In this document: in pieces, positions 1 through 6,243 of the stretch
Layout of the letters: every line of letters starts with the position of its first letter
How positions within the stretch are numbered: position 1 is the first letter of the stretch
Assembly: GCA_023453655.1 (NCBI GenBank)
Contig: JAEXTE010000320.1
Location: 1 to 6,243, forward strand
Length of the DNA stretch: 6,243 bases
Source of the DNA: Pseudomonadota bacterium
Lineage (GTDB): Bacteria > Pseudomonadota > Gammaproteobacteria > Xanthomonadales > Xanthomonadaceae
Direction of reading: 5' to 3'
Translations under genes and position numbers: made by a program
The notes under the pieces: model-generated
The model's input: the letters and a program-made list of their open reading frames with translations, nothing else
The model's database searches: none
What the model was told of the DNA's origin: nothing

Positions 1-2
1 GC

Positions 3-686
3 TCAGGGCAGCAGGTGGTTGGCGACCACGGTGCCGCCGTCGGTGGAGACCGACAGGTAGCCGCTGTTGCGCACGTCGTTGGCCGCCAGGCGCCCGTCCA
101 GGTCCAGGCGCAGGGTATGGGTGTCGCTGAACGCGCCCGGCGGCATCAGCCGCACGCTGGTCCAGGCGTAGCTGCCGTAGACGCCGTCGAGCGCGGGCTT
201 CTGCGCCTCGATGACCGCCGGCAGGGCGGCGACGTCCACCTGCGACAGCGGCAGCACGTAGTCGTCGAGGCGGAACGAGGCGGCGTCGCCGCTCACCGAC
301 AGCTCGATGTCGTACGGGTCTGAGAAGCGGCCGGTGGCCAGGTCGAGCCGCTGGCCCACCAGCTTCCGCGGATCGGCCGGGTTCTGGTAGTACACCGTGC
401 ACAGCTGGAGCTCGCCCGTGTCGGCGCTGAAGGTCGAGTTGATTTCCGAAACCGGGGTGTCGGCGCCGATCTGTTCGGCCGCGGCGCGGAAGCAGGCGTC
501 GTGGGCGTCGGCGAAACGCGGCACGGAGGCCGGAGCCGCGCTGCCGGCGGTGGCCGGGGGCGCGGAGGTCACGCCATGGGCGGGCGCTGCGGCGTCGTCC
601 GATTTGCCGCCACAGGCGGCGAGGACGACCGCAAGCGCGGTGGACGGCAGGGCGAGGCGGGACAACGCGGGGGTGGAAGACCTCAT
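3..686 (-). CDS. Small lipoprotein of unknown function
   Basis: I do not recognise the family. The 227-residue product starts with a lipoprotein signal peptide: a short N-region with one Arg at position 10, a hydrophobic run to about residue 24 and a lipobox LAAC with the acylated cysteine at 25. Residue +2 is Gly rather than Asp, which in the usual Lol rule favours the outer membrane. Residues 26-57 are a low-complexity Ala/Pro/Ser/Gly linker. A folded domain follows from about 58 to the end, with only two cysteines (65 and 96) that could form a periplasmic disulfide. Its hydrophilic, alternating pattern suggests a mainly beta fold, but I cannot name a function. I chose the ATG at 686 because the AAGGAG at 701-696 lies 9 nt upstream. 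An ATG two codons earlier (692) is only 3 nt from it. The gene is divergent from ppc, and the stop is 2 bp from the window edge. Confidence 0.85.
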   Translation of the reverse strand: MRSSTPALSRLALPSTALAVVLAACGGKSDDAAAPAHGVTSAPPATAGSAAPASVPRFADAHDACFRAAAEQIGADTPVSEINSTFSADTGELQLCTVYYQNPADPRKLVGQRLDLATGRFSDPYDIELSVSGDAASFRLDDYVLPLSQVDVAALPAVIEAQKPALDGVYGSYAWTSVRLMPPGAFSDTHTLRLDLDGRLAANDVRNSGYLSVSTDGGTVVANHLLP

Positions 687-695
687 ATCCATATG

Positions 696-701
696 CTCCT
701 T
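696..701 (-). promoter_or_regulatory. Ribosome binding site of the lipoprotein gene
   Basis: The minus strand reads AAGGAG here, a near-perfect Shine-Dalgarno sequence. It is 9 nt from the ATG at 686 and 3 nt from the in-frame ATG at 692, so it argues for the downstream start. Confidence 0.7.
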
Positions 702-728
702 GTCGAGGGCGGGTGAAAAGCGCGGCGC

Positions 729-734
729 ACTATA
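729..734 (-). promoter_or_regulatory. Candidate -10 box of the lipoprotein gene
   Basis: The minus strand reads TATAGT, one base from the sigma-70 -10 consensus, and would give a leader of about 35-40 nt before the lipoprotein start. The best -35 look-alike, TTGCCA on the minus strand at 760-755, is 20 bp away, longer than the usual 16-18. The -10 is plausible and the -35 weak. The palindrome cluster at 748-767 covers the -35 region, so a protein bound there would be expected to affect this promoter. Confidence 0.4.
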
Positions 735-747
735 GGCGGTCGCGTCG

Positions 748-767
748 GTTGCCGTGGCAACAGTTGC
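748..767. repeat. Alternating inverted repeats, operator-like
   Basis: Positions 748-761 are a perfect 14-bp palindrome, GTTGCC-GT-GGCAAC. After one A comes another GTTGC (763-767), so the second half-site also forms GCAAC-A-GTTGC (757-767). Three 5-bp half-sites thus alternate in orientation within 20 bp. This is the middle of the divergent intergenic region, over the candidate -35 of the lipoprotein gene and about 25 bp upstream of the candidate ppc -10. The arrangement fits a dimeric regulator binding site, but no regulator can be named and chance is possible in GC-rich sequence. Confidence 0.4.
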
Positions 768-790
768 TGCACCGCCGCACGCAATCCGTG

Positions 791-796
791 TAGTGT
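791..796 (+). promoter_or_regulatory. Candidate -10 box of ppc (leaderless start)
   Basis: TAGTGT fits the relaxed TANNNT -10 pattern and ends 7 nt before the ATG at 804, which would place the transcription start at or next to the first codon. The upstream sequence contains no purine-rich Shine-Dalgarno element, consistent with a leaderless mRNA. No clear -35 is visible. Confidence 0.4.
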
Positions 797-803
797 TTTG
801 CGA

Positions 804-3521
804 ATGAACATCCCAGACGGCCCGCTGCGCGAACAGCTCGATTTCGCCGAAACCGACACCCTGCTGCGCGACGACGTGCGGCGGCTCGGAGCGCTGGTGG
901 GCGAGGTGCTGGCCGAGCAGGGCGCGCCGGGCCTGCTGGACGAGGTCGAAGGCATCCGCCGCGCCGCGATCGCGCGCCGCGAGCAGGGCCTGCCGGTCGA
1001 TGCGCTGGCCGAGGAAATGGCGCGGGTGCCGCTGTCCGATGCCGAGGCGGTGGTGCGCGCCTTCTCCACCTACTTCGGCGCGATCAACCTGGCCGAACGC
1101 GTGCACCGCATCCGCCGTCGCCGCGACTACGAGCGCATCAGCGAACTTCCGCAGCCCGGCGGCTTCGAGGCGGTGCTGCGCGACCTGCGCGAGGACGGGG
1201 TGACCTTCGAGGAACTCGAGGCGACCCTGCCGCGGCTCTGGGTTGAGCCGGTGTTCACCGCCCATCCCACCGAGGCGGTGCGGCGCGTGCTGCTGGAGAA
1301 GGAGCGCGACATCGTCGAGCGCCTGGTCGAGGACATCGACCGCACGCGCACGCCGGTCGAGCGCCGCGCCGACATCGAGCGCATCCGCGTCGCGCTCACG
1401 GCCGGCTGGCAGACCAGCGACACGCCCACGCACAAGCCCACCGTGGCCGACGAGGTCGAGCACGTCGGCTACTACCTGTCGCACATGCTCTACCGGATCG
1501 TGCCGGTCTATTACGAGGCGTTCGCCGATGCGATCGAGGCGGTGTACGGCCGCCGCATCCGCCTGCCGCAGGTGCTGCGCTTCGGCACCTGGGTGGGCGG
1601 CGACATGGACGGCAACCCGAACGTCAACGCCGGGACCGTGCGTGGTGCGCTGGACGCACAGCGGGCGCAGGCGATCGACCGCTACCGCGCCGACCTGCGC
1701 GCGCTGAGCAACCTGCTCACGCAGTCGCTGGGGCGGGTCGAGGTCGACGAGGCGGTGATCGCCCGGGCCGACGAATACATCGCGCTGCTGCCGCAGGCGG
1801 CCGAACGGCTGCGGCCCCGCCTTGCGGACATGCCGTACCGGCGCCTGATCGACCTGGTCAAGGCGCGGCTCGCGCTGACCGCCGAATCGGACGAACGCGG
1901 CTACGCGGGCGCACGCGAGTTCATCGCCGACCTCGAACTGATCGACGCCAGCCTGCAGCGCAACCGCGGCGAGCACGCCGGCCGCTTCGCCCTGCAGCGC
2001 GTGCTGTGGCGCGCGCGCACCTTCGGCTTCCACCTGGCCGCGCTCGACCTGCGCCAGGACTCGGCGGTGCACGACGCCGCGCTCGCCAGCCTGCTCGGCG
2101 ACCCGGACTGGGCTGCGCGCGAGGCGTCCGATCGCACCGCGCGCCTGCAGGCGCTGCTGGCCGATCCGCCGGCCCCGCCCACCGGCGCCGACGACCCGCT
2201 CGCCTCGACGCTGGAGGTCTTCCGCACCGTGCTCGCGCTGCGCCGCACGCACGGGGTCGAGGCGATCGGCCTGTACATCATCAGCATGAGCCGAAGCGCG
2301 GCCGATGCGCTGGCGGTGCTGGCGCTGGCGCGCGTGGCCGGCTGCGTCGAGGGAGAGGCGGTGCCGCTGGACGTCTCGCCGCTGTTCGAAACCGTCGACG
2401 ACCTGCAGGCCGCGCCCGCAGTGATGCAGTCGCTGTTCGAGGACCCGGCGTACCGCGACCACCTGGCCGCGCGCGGCAACGAGCAGACGGTGATGCTGGG
2501 CTATTCGGACAGCGCCAAGGACGGGGGGCTGTTCGCCTCGCGCTGGGCGCTGCAGCGCACCCAGGTCGAGCTGACCGAACTGGCCAACCGCCACGGCGTG
2601 CGGATCATGTTCTTCCATGGCCGCGGCGGTTCGGTCAGCCGCGGCGGCGGCAAGACCGAACGCGCGATCATCGCCGCGCCGCGCGGTTCGGTGAACGGCT
2701 CGATGCGGGTCACCGAGCAGGGCGAGGTGATCCACCGCAAGTACGGCATCCGCGCGCTGGCCCTGCGCAACCTCGAGCAGACCACCGGCGCGGTGCTGCG
2801 CGCGACGCTGCGGCCACGGCCGCGCGACCCGCGCGAGGAGAGCTGGAAGGAGATCGCGCGCAGCCTGGCCGAAACCTCGCGCGCGCACTACCGCGCGCTG
2901 GTGCACGAGCACCCCGACTTCCCCGACTACTTCCGCGCCGCGACGCCGGTGGACGTGATCGAGCGGCTGCAGATCGGGTCGCGCCCCTCGCGCCGCCGCG
3001 ACGGCGGCATCGACAACCTGCGCGCCATCCCCTGGGTGTTCGCCTGGTCGCAGAACCGCTCCGGCCTGACCGGCTGGTACGGCATCGGCCATGCGCTGTG
3101 CCGCGGGATGCAGCGATACGGCCAGGAGGCGATGACCGAGATGGCGCGCGACTGGCCGTTCTTCGCCGCCGTGCTCGACGACGTGGAAATGCTGCTGGCC
3201 AAGTCCGACCTCGCCATCTTCGAGCGCTACTCGCGCCTGGCCGGGCCGCTGCACGAGGTGTTCCACCCCGGCATCGCCGAGGAGTTCCTGCGCACCTGCG
3301 ACGCGATCCTGCTGCTCAAGCAGCGCGACCGCATCCTCGCCGACGACTACCGCCTGCGCCTGTCGATCCGGCTGCGCAATCCCTACGTGGATCCGCTCAG
3401 CCTGCTGCAGGTGGAGCTGCTGCAGCGCTGGCGCGCGGGCGGGCGCGAGGACGAGGACCTGCTGCGCGCGCTGGTGTCCACCGTCAACGGCATCTCGGCC
3501 GGCATCCAGAACACCGGCTGA
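804..3521 (+). CDS. ppc: Phosphoenolpyruvate carboxylase
   Basis: This cytoplasmic enzyme carboxylates phosphoenolpyruvate with bicarbonate to oxaloacetate and phosphate, refilling the TCA cycle. The 905-residue product is full length (E. coli 883). Hallmarks in order: VFTAHPTEA with catalytic His154; GGDMDGNPNV from about 270; GYSDSAKDGG with Lys572; FFHGRGGS with Arg607; MRVTEQGE with Arg635; LRAIPWVFAW with Arg740; and the C-terminal VNGISAGIQNTG. By offset to the E. coli enzyme, His154, Lys572 and Arg607 match His138, Lys546 and Arg581. Arg613, Lys800, Arg858 and Asn903 match the four aspartate-inhibitor contacts, so allosteric inhibition by aspartate is probably retained. A TTG two codons upstream (798) is in frame, but the ATG is preferred. 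No Shine-Dalgarno precedes it. The gene stands alone, divergent from the lipoprotein and 81 bp from the next gene. Confidence 0.99.
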   Translation: MNIPDGPLREQLDFAETDTLLRDDVRRLGALVGEVLAEQGAPGLLDEVEGIRRAAIARREQGLPVDALAEEMARVPLSDAEAVVRAFSTYFGAINLAERVHRIRRRRDYERISELPQPGGFEAVLRDLREDGVTFEELEATLPRLWVEPVFTAHPTEAVRRVLLEKERDIVERLVEDIDRTRTPVERRADIERIRVALTAGWQTSDTPTHKPTVADEVEHVGYYLSHMLYRIVPVYYEAFADAIEAVYGRRIRLPQVLRFGTWVGGDMDGNPNVNAGTVRGALDAQRAQAIDRYRADLRALSNLLTQSLGRVEVDEAVIARADEYIALLPQAAERLRPRLADMPYRRLIDLVKARLALTAESDERGYAGAREFIADLELIDASLQRNRGEHAGRFALQRVLWRARTFGFHLAALDLRQDSAVHDAALASLLGDPDWAAREASDRTARLQALLADPPAPPTGADDPLASTLEVFRTVLALRRTHGVEAIGLYIISMSRSAADALAVLALARVAGCVEGEAVPLDVSPLFETVDDLQAAPAVMQSLFEDPAYRDHLAARGNEQTVMLGYSDSAKDGGLFASRWALQRTQVELTELANRHGVRIMFFHGRGGSVSRGGGKTERAIIAAPRGSVNGSMRVTEQGEVIHRKYGIRALALRNLEQTTGAVLRATLRPRPRDPREESWKEIARSLAETSRAHYRALVHEHPDFPDYFRAATPVDVIERLQIGSRPSRRRDGGIDNLRAIPWVFAWSQNRSGLTGWYGIGHALCRGMQRYGQEAMTEMARDWPFFAAVLDDVEMLLAKSDLAIFERYSRLAGPLHEVFHPGIAEEFLRTCDAILLLKQRDRILADDYRLRLSIRLRNPYVDPLSLLQVELLQRWRAGGREDEDLLRALVSTVNGISAGIQNTG

Positions 3522-3542
3522 GGCCGGCCGCCCGGCGCGCCT

Positions 3543-3556
3543 GGCCGCACGCGGCC
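3543..3556 (+). other. GC-rich inverted repeat after ppc, possible weak terminator
   Basis: GGCCGC-AC-GCGGCC is a perfect repeat with 6-bp arms, able to fold as a 5-bp stem with a CACG loop, 22 bp after the ppc stop. No T-run follows, so it is not a canonical intrinsic terminator. A shorter hairpin, CCGGC-TGAG-GCCGG (3514-3527), carries the ppc stop codon in its loop. Either could slow polymerase or protect the mRNA end. Confidence 0.25.
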
Positions 3557-3569
3557 GAGGTCGACGCGG

Positions 3570-3575
3570 TATCGT
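3570..3575 (+). promoter_or_regulatory. Candidate -10 box of the GST gene
   Basis: TATCGT fits TANNNT and lies 27 bp upstream of the GST ATG. It stands out in GC-rich surroundings, which supports a separate promoter rather than read-through from ppc. No recognisable -35 is seen. The GST start is preceded by GGGGCAGGG (3592-3600), a loose ribosome-binding purine stretch. Confidence 0.3.
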
Positions 3576-3602
3576 CTGCACCTCTTCCGACGGGGCAGGG
3601 CC

Positions 3603-4235
3603 ATGGCCGAAGCAGAACTCGTTTTCCACACCAACCCGATGTCGCGTGGGCGCATCGTGCGCTGGATGCTCGAGGAGCTGGGTGTTCCCTACCGCAGCGT
3701 CGTCCACGCCTACGGCGAGAACATGAAGTCGCCCGCGTACCTGGCGATCAATCCCATGGGCAAGGTGCCGGCGATCGAGCATCGCGGCGTGGTCGTGACC
3801 GAGGCCGCCGCGATCTGCGCCTACCTCGCCGACGCCTTCCCGCAGGCCGGGCTGGCCCCGGCGCTGGACGACCCGCTGCGCGGCCCCTACCTGCGCTGGA
3901 TGTTCTTCGCCGCCGGCCCGGTGGAGGCGGCGGTGACCGCGCGCAGCCTCGACCGCCTGCCGCCGCCGGAGAAGGCGGGCTTCGTCGGCTACGGCAGCTA
4001 CGAGCAGACGATGGACGTGCTGGAACAGGCGGCCGCCTCGGCCTCGCCCTGGCTGCTGGGCGAGCGCTTCAGCGCGGCCGACGTCTACGTCGGCAGCCAG
4101 GTCGACTTCGGCCTGGCGTTCAAGTCGATCCCCGATCGCCCCGCGTTCGCCGCCTGGGCCGCGCGCCTGCGCGAGCGGGAAGGCTATCGCCGCGCCAAGG
4201 CCGCCGACGATGCACTGATGCCGCCGCCGGGCTGA
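3603..4235 (+). CDS. Glutathione S-transferase family protein
   Basis: The 210-residue product is the usual length for a soluble, cytosolic-type GST that conjugates glutathione to electrophiles or reduces small substrates. The N-terminal thioredoxin-fold domain (about 5-80) contains NPMSRGRIVRW, whose Ser14 is the likely residue activating the glutathione thiol as in theta-like classes. NPMGKVPAI carries the cis-proline (Pro56), and TEAAAI holds Glu67, which binds the gamma-glutamyl group; Ala68 replaces the usual Ser. The helical C-terminal domain carries the helix-6 N-capping box SAAD (157-160) after WLLGERF. There is no signal peptide. Start at the ATG with an upstream GGGGCAGGG stretch. 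The DUF4326 gene follows after 5 bp, so the two are probably co-transcribed. The substrate cannot be predicted. The glutathione-dependent frm genes lie within 2 kb, but an intervening opposite-strand gene argues against one operon. Confidence 0.93.
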   Translation: MAEAELVFHTNPMSRGRIVRWMLEELGVPYRSVVHAYGENMKSPAYLAINPMGKVPAIEHRGVVVTEAAAICAYLADAFPQAGLAPALDDPLRGPYLRWMFFAAGPVEAAVTARSLDRLPPPEKAGFVGYGSYEQTMDVLEQAAASASPWLLGERFSAADVYVGSQVDFGLAFKSIPDRPAFAAWAARLREREGYRRAKAADDALMPPPG

Positions 4236-4240
4236 GGGCG

Positions 4241-4516
4241 ATGCCCTCGCGCATCCAGCTCAGCCGCCGGCGCGGCTGGCGCCTGCCGGACAATGCGGTG
4301 AGCGTCGCGCGCCCGACCCGCTGGGGCAACCCCTTCCGGATCGGCATCGACGGCGACGCCGCCGCCTGCGTGGCGCGCTTCCGTGCCTGGATGCAGGCGG
4401 ACCCGGCGCGCGTGGCCGCGGCCCGTGCGGCACTGCGCGGCCGCGACCTGGCCTGCTGGTGCGCACCGCACGCCCCCTGCCACGCCGACGTCCTGCTGGA
4501 GCTGGCCAACCCCTGA
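4241..4516 (+). CDS. DUF4326 domain-containing protein
   Basis: This 91-residue basic protein covers essentially one DUF4326 domain, a family of unknown function found in bacteria and phages. The recognisable parts are RPTRWGNPF (24-32) and the C-terminal block LRGRDLACWCAPHAPCHAD (65-83), where Cys72, Cys74, Cys80 and His81 are clustered. That cluster could bind a metal, but this is my inference. There is no signal peptide or membrane segment. The ATG is 5 bp after the GST stop and is preceded by GAGGG within that junction, so translation is probably coupled to the GST. An open frame continues upstream through the GST and ppc, but it is a shadow. The domain begins at this ATG. The family identification is from recalled motifs, not a search. 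Confidence 0.88.
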   Translation: MPSRIQLSRRRGWRLPDNAVSVARPTRWGNPFRIGIDGDAAACVARFRAWMQADPARVAAARAALRGRDLACWCAPHAPCHADVLLELANP

Positions 4517-4524
4517 TCCGCAGC

Positions 4525-4548
4525 CGGCCGCCTCGCGCCGCGCGGCCG
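4525..4548. terminator. Candidate hairpin between convergent genes
   Basis: The 39-bp gap between the DUF4326 and esterase stops contains CGGCCGC (4525-4531) and its exact complement GCGGCCG (4542-4548), separated by 10 nt. A hairpin here could serve transcripts from both sides. It lacks a U-tract in either direction, so it is at best a non-canonical terminator. Confidence 0.3.
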
Positions 4549-4555
4549 CGTGCCA

Positions 4556-5446
4556 TCAGCGAGCCGGTCGTGGCGCGGCGCCGTCGCGGCCCTCGTCGAA
4601 CAGCCACAGCATCGCGCGCCGGTACGCCTCGCCGATGCTGGCGGCGTGGGTGCCGTCGGGCAGCACGTTCAGCTGCACCTGCCAGGGCGCGTCCGGGCGC
4701 GCGGACCAGGTCGCGGCCCACTCCTTCGCCTGCGCCACGCGCCCGGCGGTGTCGCGCGCGCCGCGGGCCACGACCACGCCCAGGTCGCCGCGACGATGCG
4801 GCGCCGGGCTGCGGTACAGCTGCTCGCGCGCCGGCGCCGCGGCCGGGTTGCTGGCGATGCGGCCCCAGAACAGGTCGGGATCGTGCAGCGCCGACCACAG
4901 CACGAAATAGCCGCCGCGCGATTGCCCGACCAGCACCCGCCGCGAGGGATCGGCCCGGTAGCGGCCTTCGACCTCCGGCAGCAGCTGCCCGCGGAGGAAA
5001 CCGTGGAACGCCTCGGCCCCGCCCTGGTCCGGTGCGGTGTCGGCGCCGGCGGCGGTGAAATCGAGGTTGCGCCGGTTGATGGCCGGATCGAAGCCGCCGT
5101 AGGCGATGCCGACCACGATCGCCTCGGGCAGGGCTTCGTCGTAGGTCAGGAACAGGTGGGTGGACGCGAGCAGCGGAAACAGGCTGTCGCCATCGAGCAG
5201 GTACACCACCGGCCAGCGGCGCCCGGGCTCGGCCTCGTAGCCCTCGGGCAGGCGCACGTAGACGTGGTGGGTGCGGCCGCTGTCCGCGTCCACGAGGGGG
5301 AAGTAGCCCCCGCGCAGCGCGGCGAGATGGTCGAGCGGCGTCATCGCGCGGTCGCCCGGCGGCGTGCGGCCGGGCGCGTCCTGCGCCTGGGCGAACGGCA
5401 GCCAGGACAACAGGACCAGCGCAAGCAGTCGGGCGGACAGGAACAT
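4556..5446 (-). CDS. Secreted esterase-family alpha/beta hydrolase
   Basis: The 296-residue product resembles the putative esterase family (PF00756: esterase D, Fes/IroE-like, mycolyltransferases). Residues 1-21 are a Sec signal peptide with a hydrophobic core and an AQA cleavage site, so the mature enzyme is periplasmic or secreted. The core starts near 60 with HHVYVRLPEGY, then the strand WPVVYLLDGDSLF (78-90) near the oxyanion hole, LPEAIVVGIAYG (106-117), the nucleophile elbow GQSRGG with Ser176, a probable acid at Asp232 in GARDT, and the catalytic His267 in PDGTHAAS. All three catalytic positions are therefore present, at the right order and spacing. The substrate is unknown; a carboxylic ester is likely, and siderophore or polyester substrates cannot be excluded. 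The start is fixed by the signal peptide. No Shine-Dalgarno precedes it, and a TAGACT 6 nt upstream suggests a leaderless mRNA. It is divergent from frmR and converges on the GST pair. Confidence 0.9.
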   Translation of the reverse strand: MFLSARLLALVLLSWLPFAQAQDAPGRTPPGDRAMTPLDHLAALRGGYFPLVDADSGRTHHVYVRLPEGYEAEPGRRWPVVYLLDGDSLFPLLASTHLFLTYDEALPEAIVVGIAYGGFDPAINRRNLDFTAAGADTAPDQGGAEAFHGFLRGQLLPEVEGRYRADPSRRVLVGQSRGGYFVLWSALHDPDLFWGRIASNPAAAPAREQLYRSPAPHRRGDLGVVVARGARDTAGRVAQAKEWAATWSARPDAPWQVQLNVLPDGTHAASIGEAYRRAMLWLFDEGRDGAAPRPAR

Positions 5447-5452
5447 GGCGCG

Positions 5453-5458
5453 AGTCTA
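5453..5458 (-). promoter_or_regulatory. Candidate -10 box of the esterase gene (leaderless)
   Basis: The minus strand reads TAGACT, fitting TANNNT, and ends 6 nt before the ATG at 5446. Transcription would start at or next to the first codon. No ribosome-binding purine stretch is present between them, and no clear -35 is seen. Confidence 0.4.
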
Positions 5459-5479
5459 GTGGGGTGCCGTCCGGAGTGG

Positions 5480-5517
5480 CCCTGCCGTGCGGCAGGGGGC
5501 CGGGACCCGGGCACGGC
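5480..5517. repeat. Overlapping inverted repeats in the esterase-frmR gap
   Basis: Three repeats overlap. CCCTGCC-GTGC-GGCAGGG (5480-5497) is a perfect 7-bp stem with a 4-nt loop. GCCGTGC (5484-5490) also pairs exactly with GCACGGC (5511-5517), enclosing CCGGG-A-CCCGG (5500-5510). The first two share bases and cannot form together. They lie upstream of the predicted frmR transcription start and between the two divergent promoters, so they are more likely DNA-level sites than RNA structures. GC richness makes chance pairing a real alternative. Confidence 0.35.
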
Positions 5518-5522
5518 TGCTG

Positions 5523-5528
5523 TATACT
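5523..5528 (+). promoter_or_regulatory. Candidate -10 box of the frmRA promoter
   Basis: TATACT differs from the TATAAT consensus by one base and predicts a transcription start near 5535, about 20 nt before the frmR ATG. No good -35 hexamer is seen at the usual distance. It overlaps the candidate FrmR operator, as expected for direct repression. Confidence 0.55.
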
Positions 5529-5539
5529 GCCCCCCACTA
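5525..5539. promoter_or_regulatory. Candidate FrmR operator (C6 tract with TACT/ACTA flanks)
   Basis: The plus strand reads TACT-G-CCCCCC-ACTA, so the minus strand is TAGT-GGGGGG-C-AGTA. The motif reported for the related repressor RcnR is TACT-G6-N-AGTA; one base of one half-site differs here. RcnR and FrmR repressors read a G/C tract with short AT-rich flanks. It overlaps the -10 box and the start region of frmR, whose product is the expected ligand, pointing to autoregulation of frmRA relieved by formaldehyde. Confidence 0.65.
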
Positions 5540-5555
5540 TCTGTCCGTCCGCCCC

Positions 5556-6243
<688 letters not shown>

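Noticed and set aside
798..803. TTG start for ppc two codons upstream of the ATG.
   Set aside because: There is no ribosome binding site for either start. The ATG is the stronger codon, and the candidate -10 box fits a leaderless ATG at 804.
3522..3529. GGCCGGCC palindrome just after the ppc stop.
   Set aside because: An 8-bp GC palindrome is unremarkable at this base composition and has no loop to form a hairpin.
3..3782. A single 1259-residue open frame on the minus strand covering the lipoprotein and all of antisense ppc.
   Set aside because: The part opposite ppc is Arg/Ala/His/Gln-rich with no motif or internal domain, as expected from antisense of a GC-biased gene. The true gene begins at the ribosome binding site near 700 with a signal peptide.
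2006..4516. An 836-residue plus-strand frame ending in the DUF4326 domain, suggesting a fusion protein.
   Set aside because: It overlaps ppc and GST out of frame, and its upstream part is low-complexity Arg/Ala/Pro. The domain starts at the ATG at 4241, which has its own upstream GAGGG.
4556..5446. Esterase interpreted as FrmB, the S-formylglutathione hydrolase.
   Set aside because: It has a signal peptide, lies on the opposite strand from frmRA, and its nucleophile region (GQSRGG) differs from the GHSMGG typical of FrmB.
5487..5555. N-terminal extension of FrmR from an upstream ATG.
   Set aside because: It would translate through the -10 box and operator and remove the N-terminal proline needed for formaldehyde sensing.

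Overview
The window is about 6.2 kb of very GC-rich bacterial DNA (roughly 70% G+C by eye) with the strong third-position G/C bias that produces long open shadow frames on both strands. The phosphoenolpyruvate carboxylase resembles what I recall of Xanthomonadaceae (Lysobacteraceae) enzymes, for example the GGDMDGNPNV, GYSDSAKDGG and VNGISAGIQNTG stretches. With the GC content and several apparently leaderless starts, this suggests a gammaproteobacterium of the Lysobacter/Luteimonas/Xanthomonas group. That placement is inference. I see no rRNA, tRNA, CRISPR array, insertion sequence or phage gene, so this looks like ordinary chromosome.

Layout, left to right. (1) A minus-strand gene for a small lipoprotein of unknown function (3-686) is transcribed divergently from ppc. 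(2) ppc (804-3521, plus) encodes complete phosphoenolpyruvate carboxylase with all catalytic motifs and a recognisable aspartate feedback site. Their shared 117-bp intergenic region holds a cluster of alternating GTTGC/GCAAC half-sites. (3) A glutathione S-transferase (3603-4235, plus) is followed after 5 bp by a DUF4326-family protein (4241-4516, plus), probably as a two-gene operon. (4) A secreted esterase-family alpha/beta hydrolase (4556-5446, minus) converges on that pair. (5) Divergent from the esterase is the start of a formaldehyde-detoxification operon: an FrmR-type repressor (5556-5831) and a glutathione-dependent formaldehyde dehydrogenase, frmA/adhC (5884 to the window edge, cut off at 120 residues).

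Working together: ppc supplies oxaloacetate to the TCA cycle and stands alone. FrmR and FrmA form a sensor-enzyme pair in which formaldehyde modifies the repressor and releases the operon, and FrmA oxidises S-hydroxymethylglutathione to S-formylglutathione. The frmR promoter carries a C6 tract with TACT/ACTA flanks, which matches the RcnR/FrmR type of operator with one mismatch in the flanking bases and overlaps the predicted -10 box. The S-formylglutathione hydrolase that normally completes the pathway is not visible and may lie beyond the right edge. The divergent esterase belongs to the same broad superfamily but has a signal peptide, so it is not an obvious replacement.

I found no convincing new multi-gene system. 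The observations most worth following are the FrmR operator, an unusual cysteine set in FrmR, the GST-DUF4326 pairing, apparent leaderless starts at ppc and the esterase, and the palindrome cluster between the lipoprotein and ppc.
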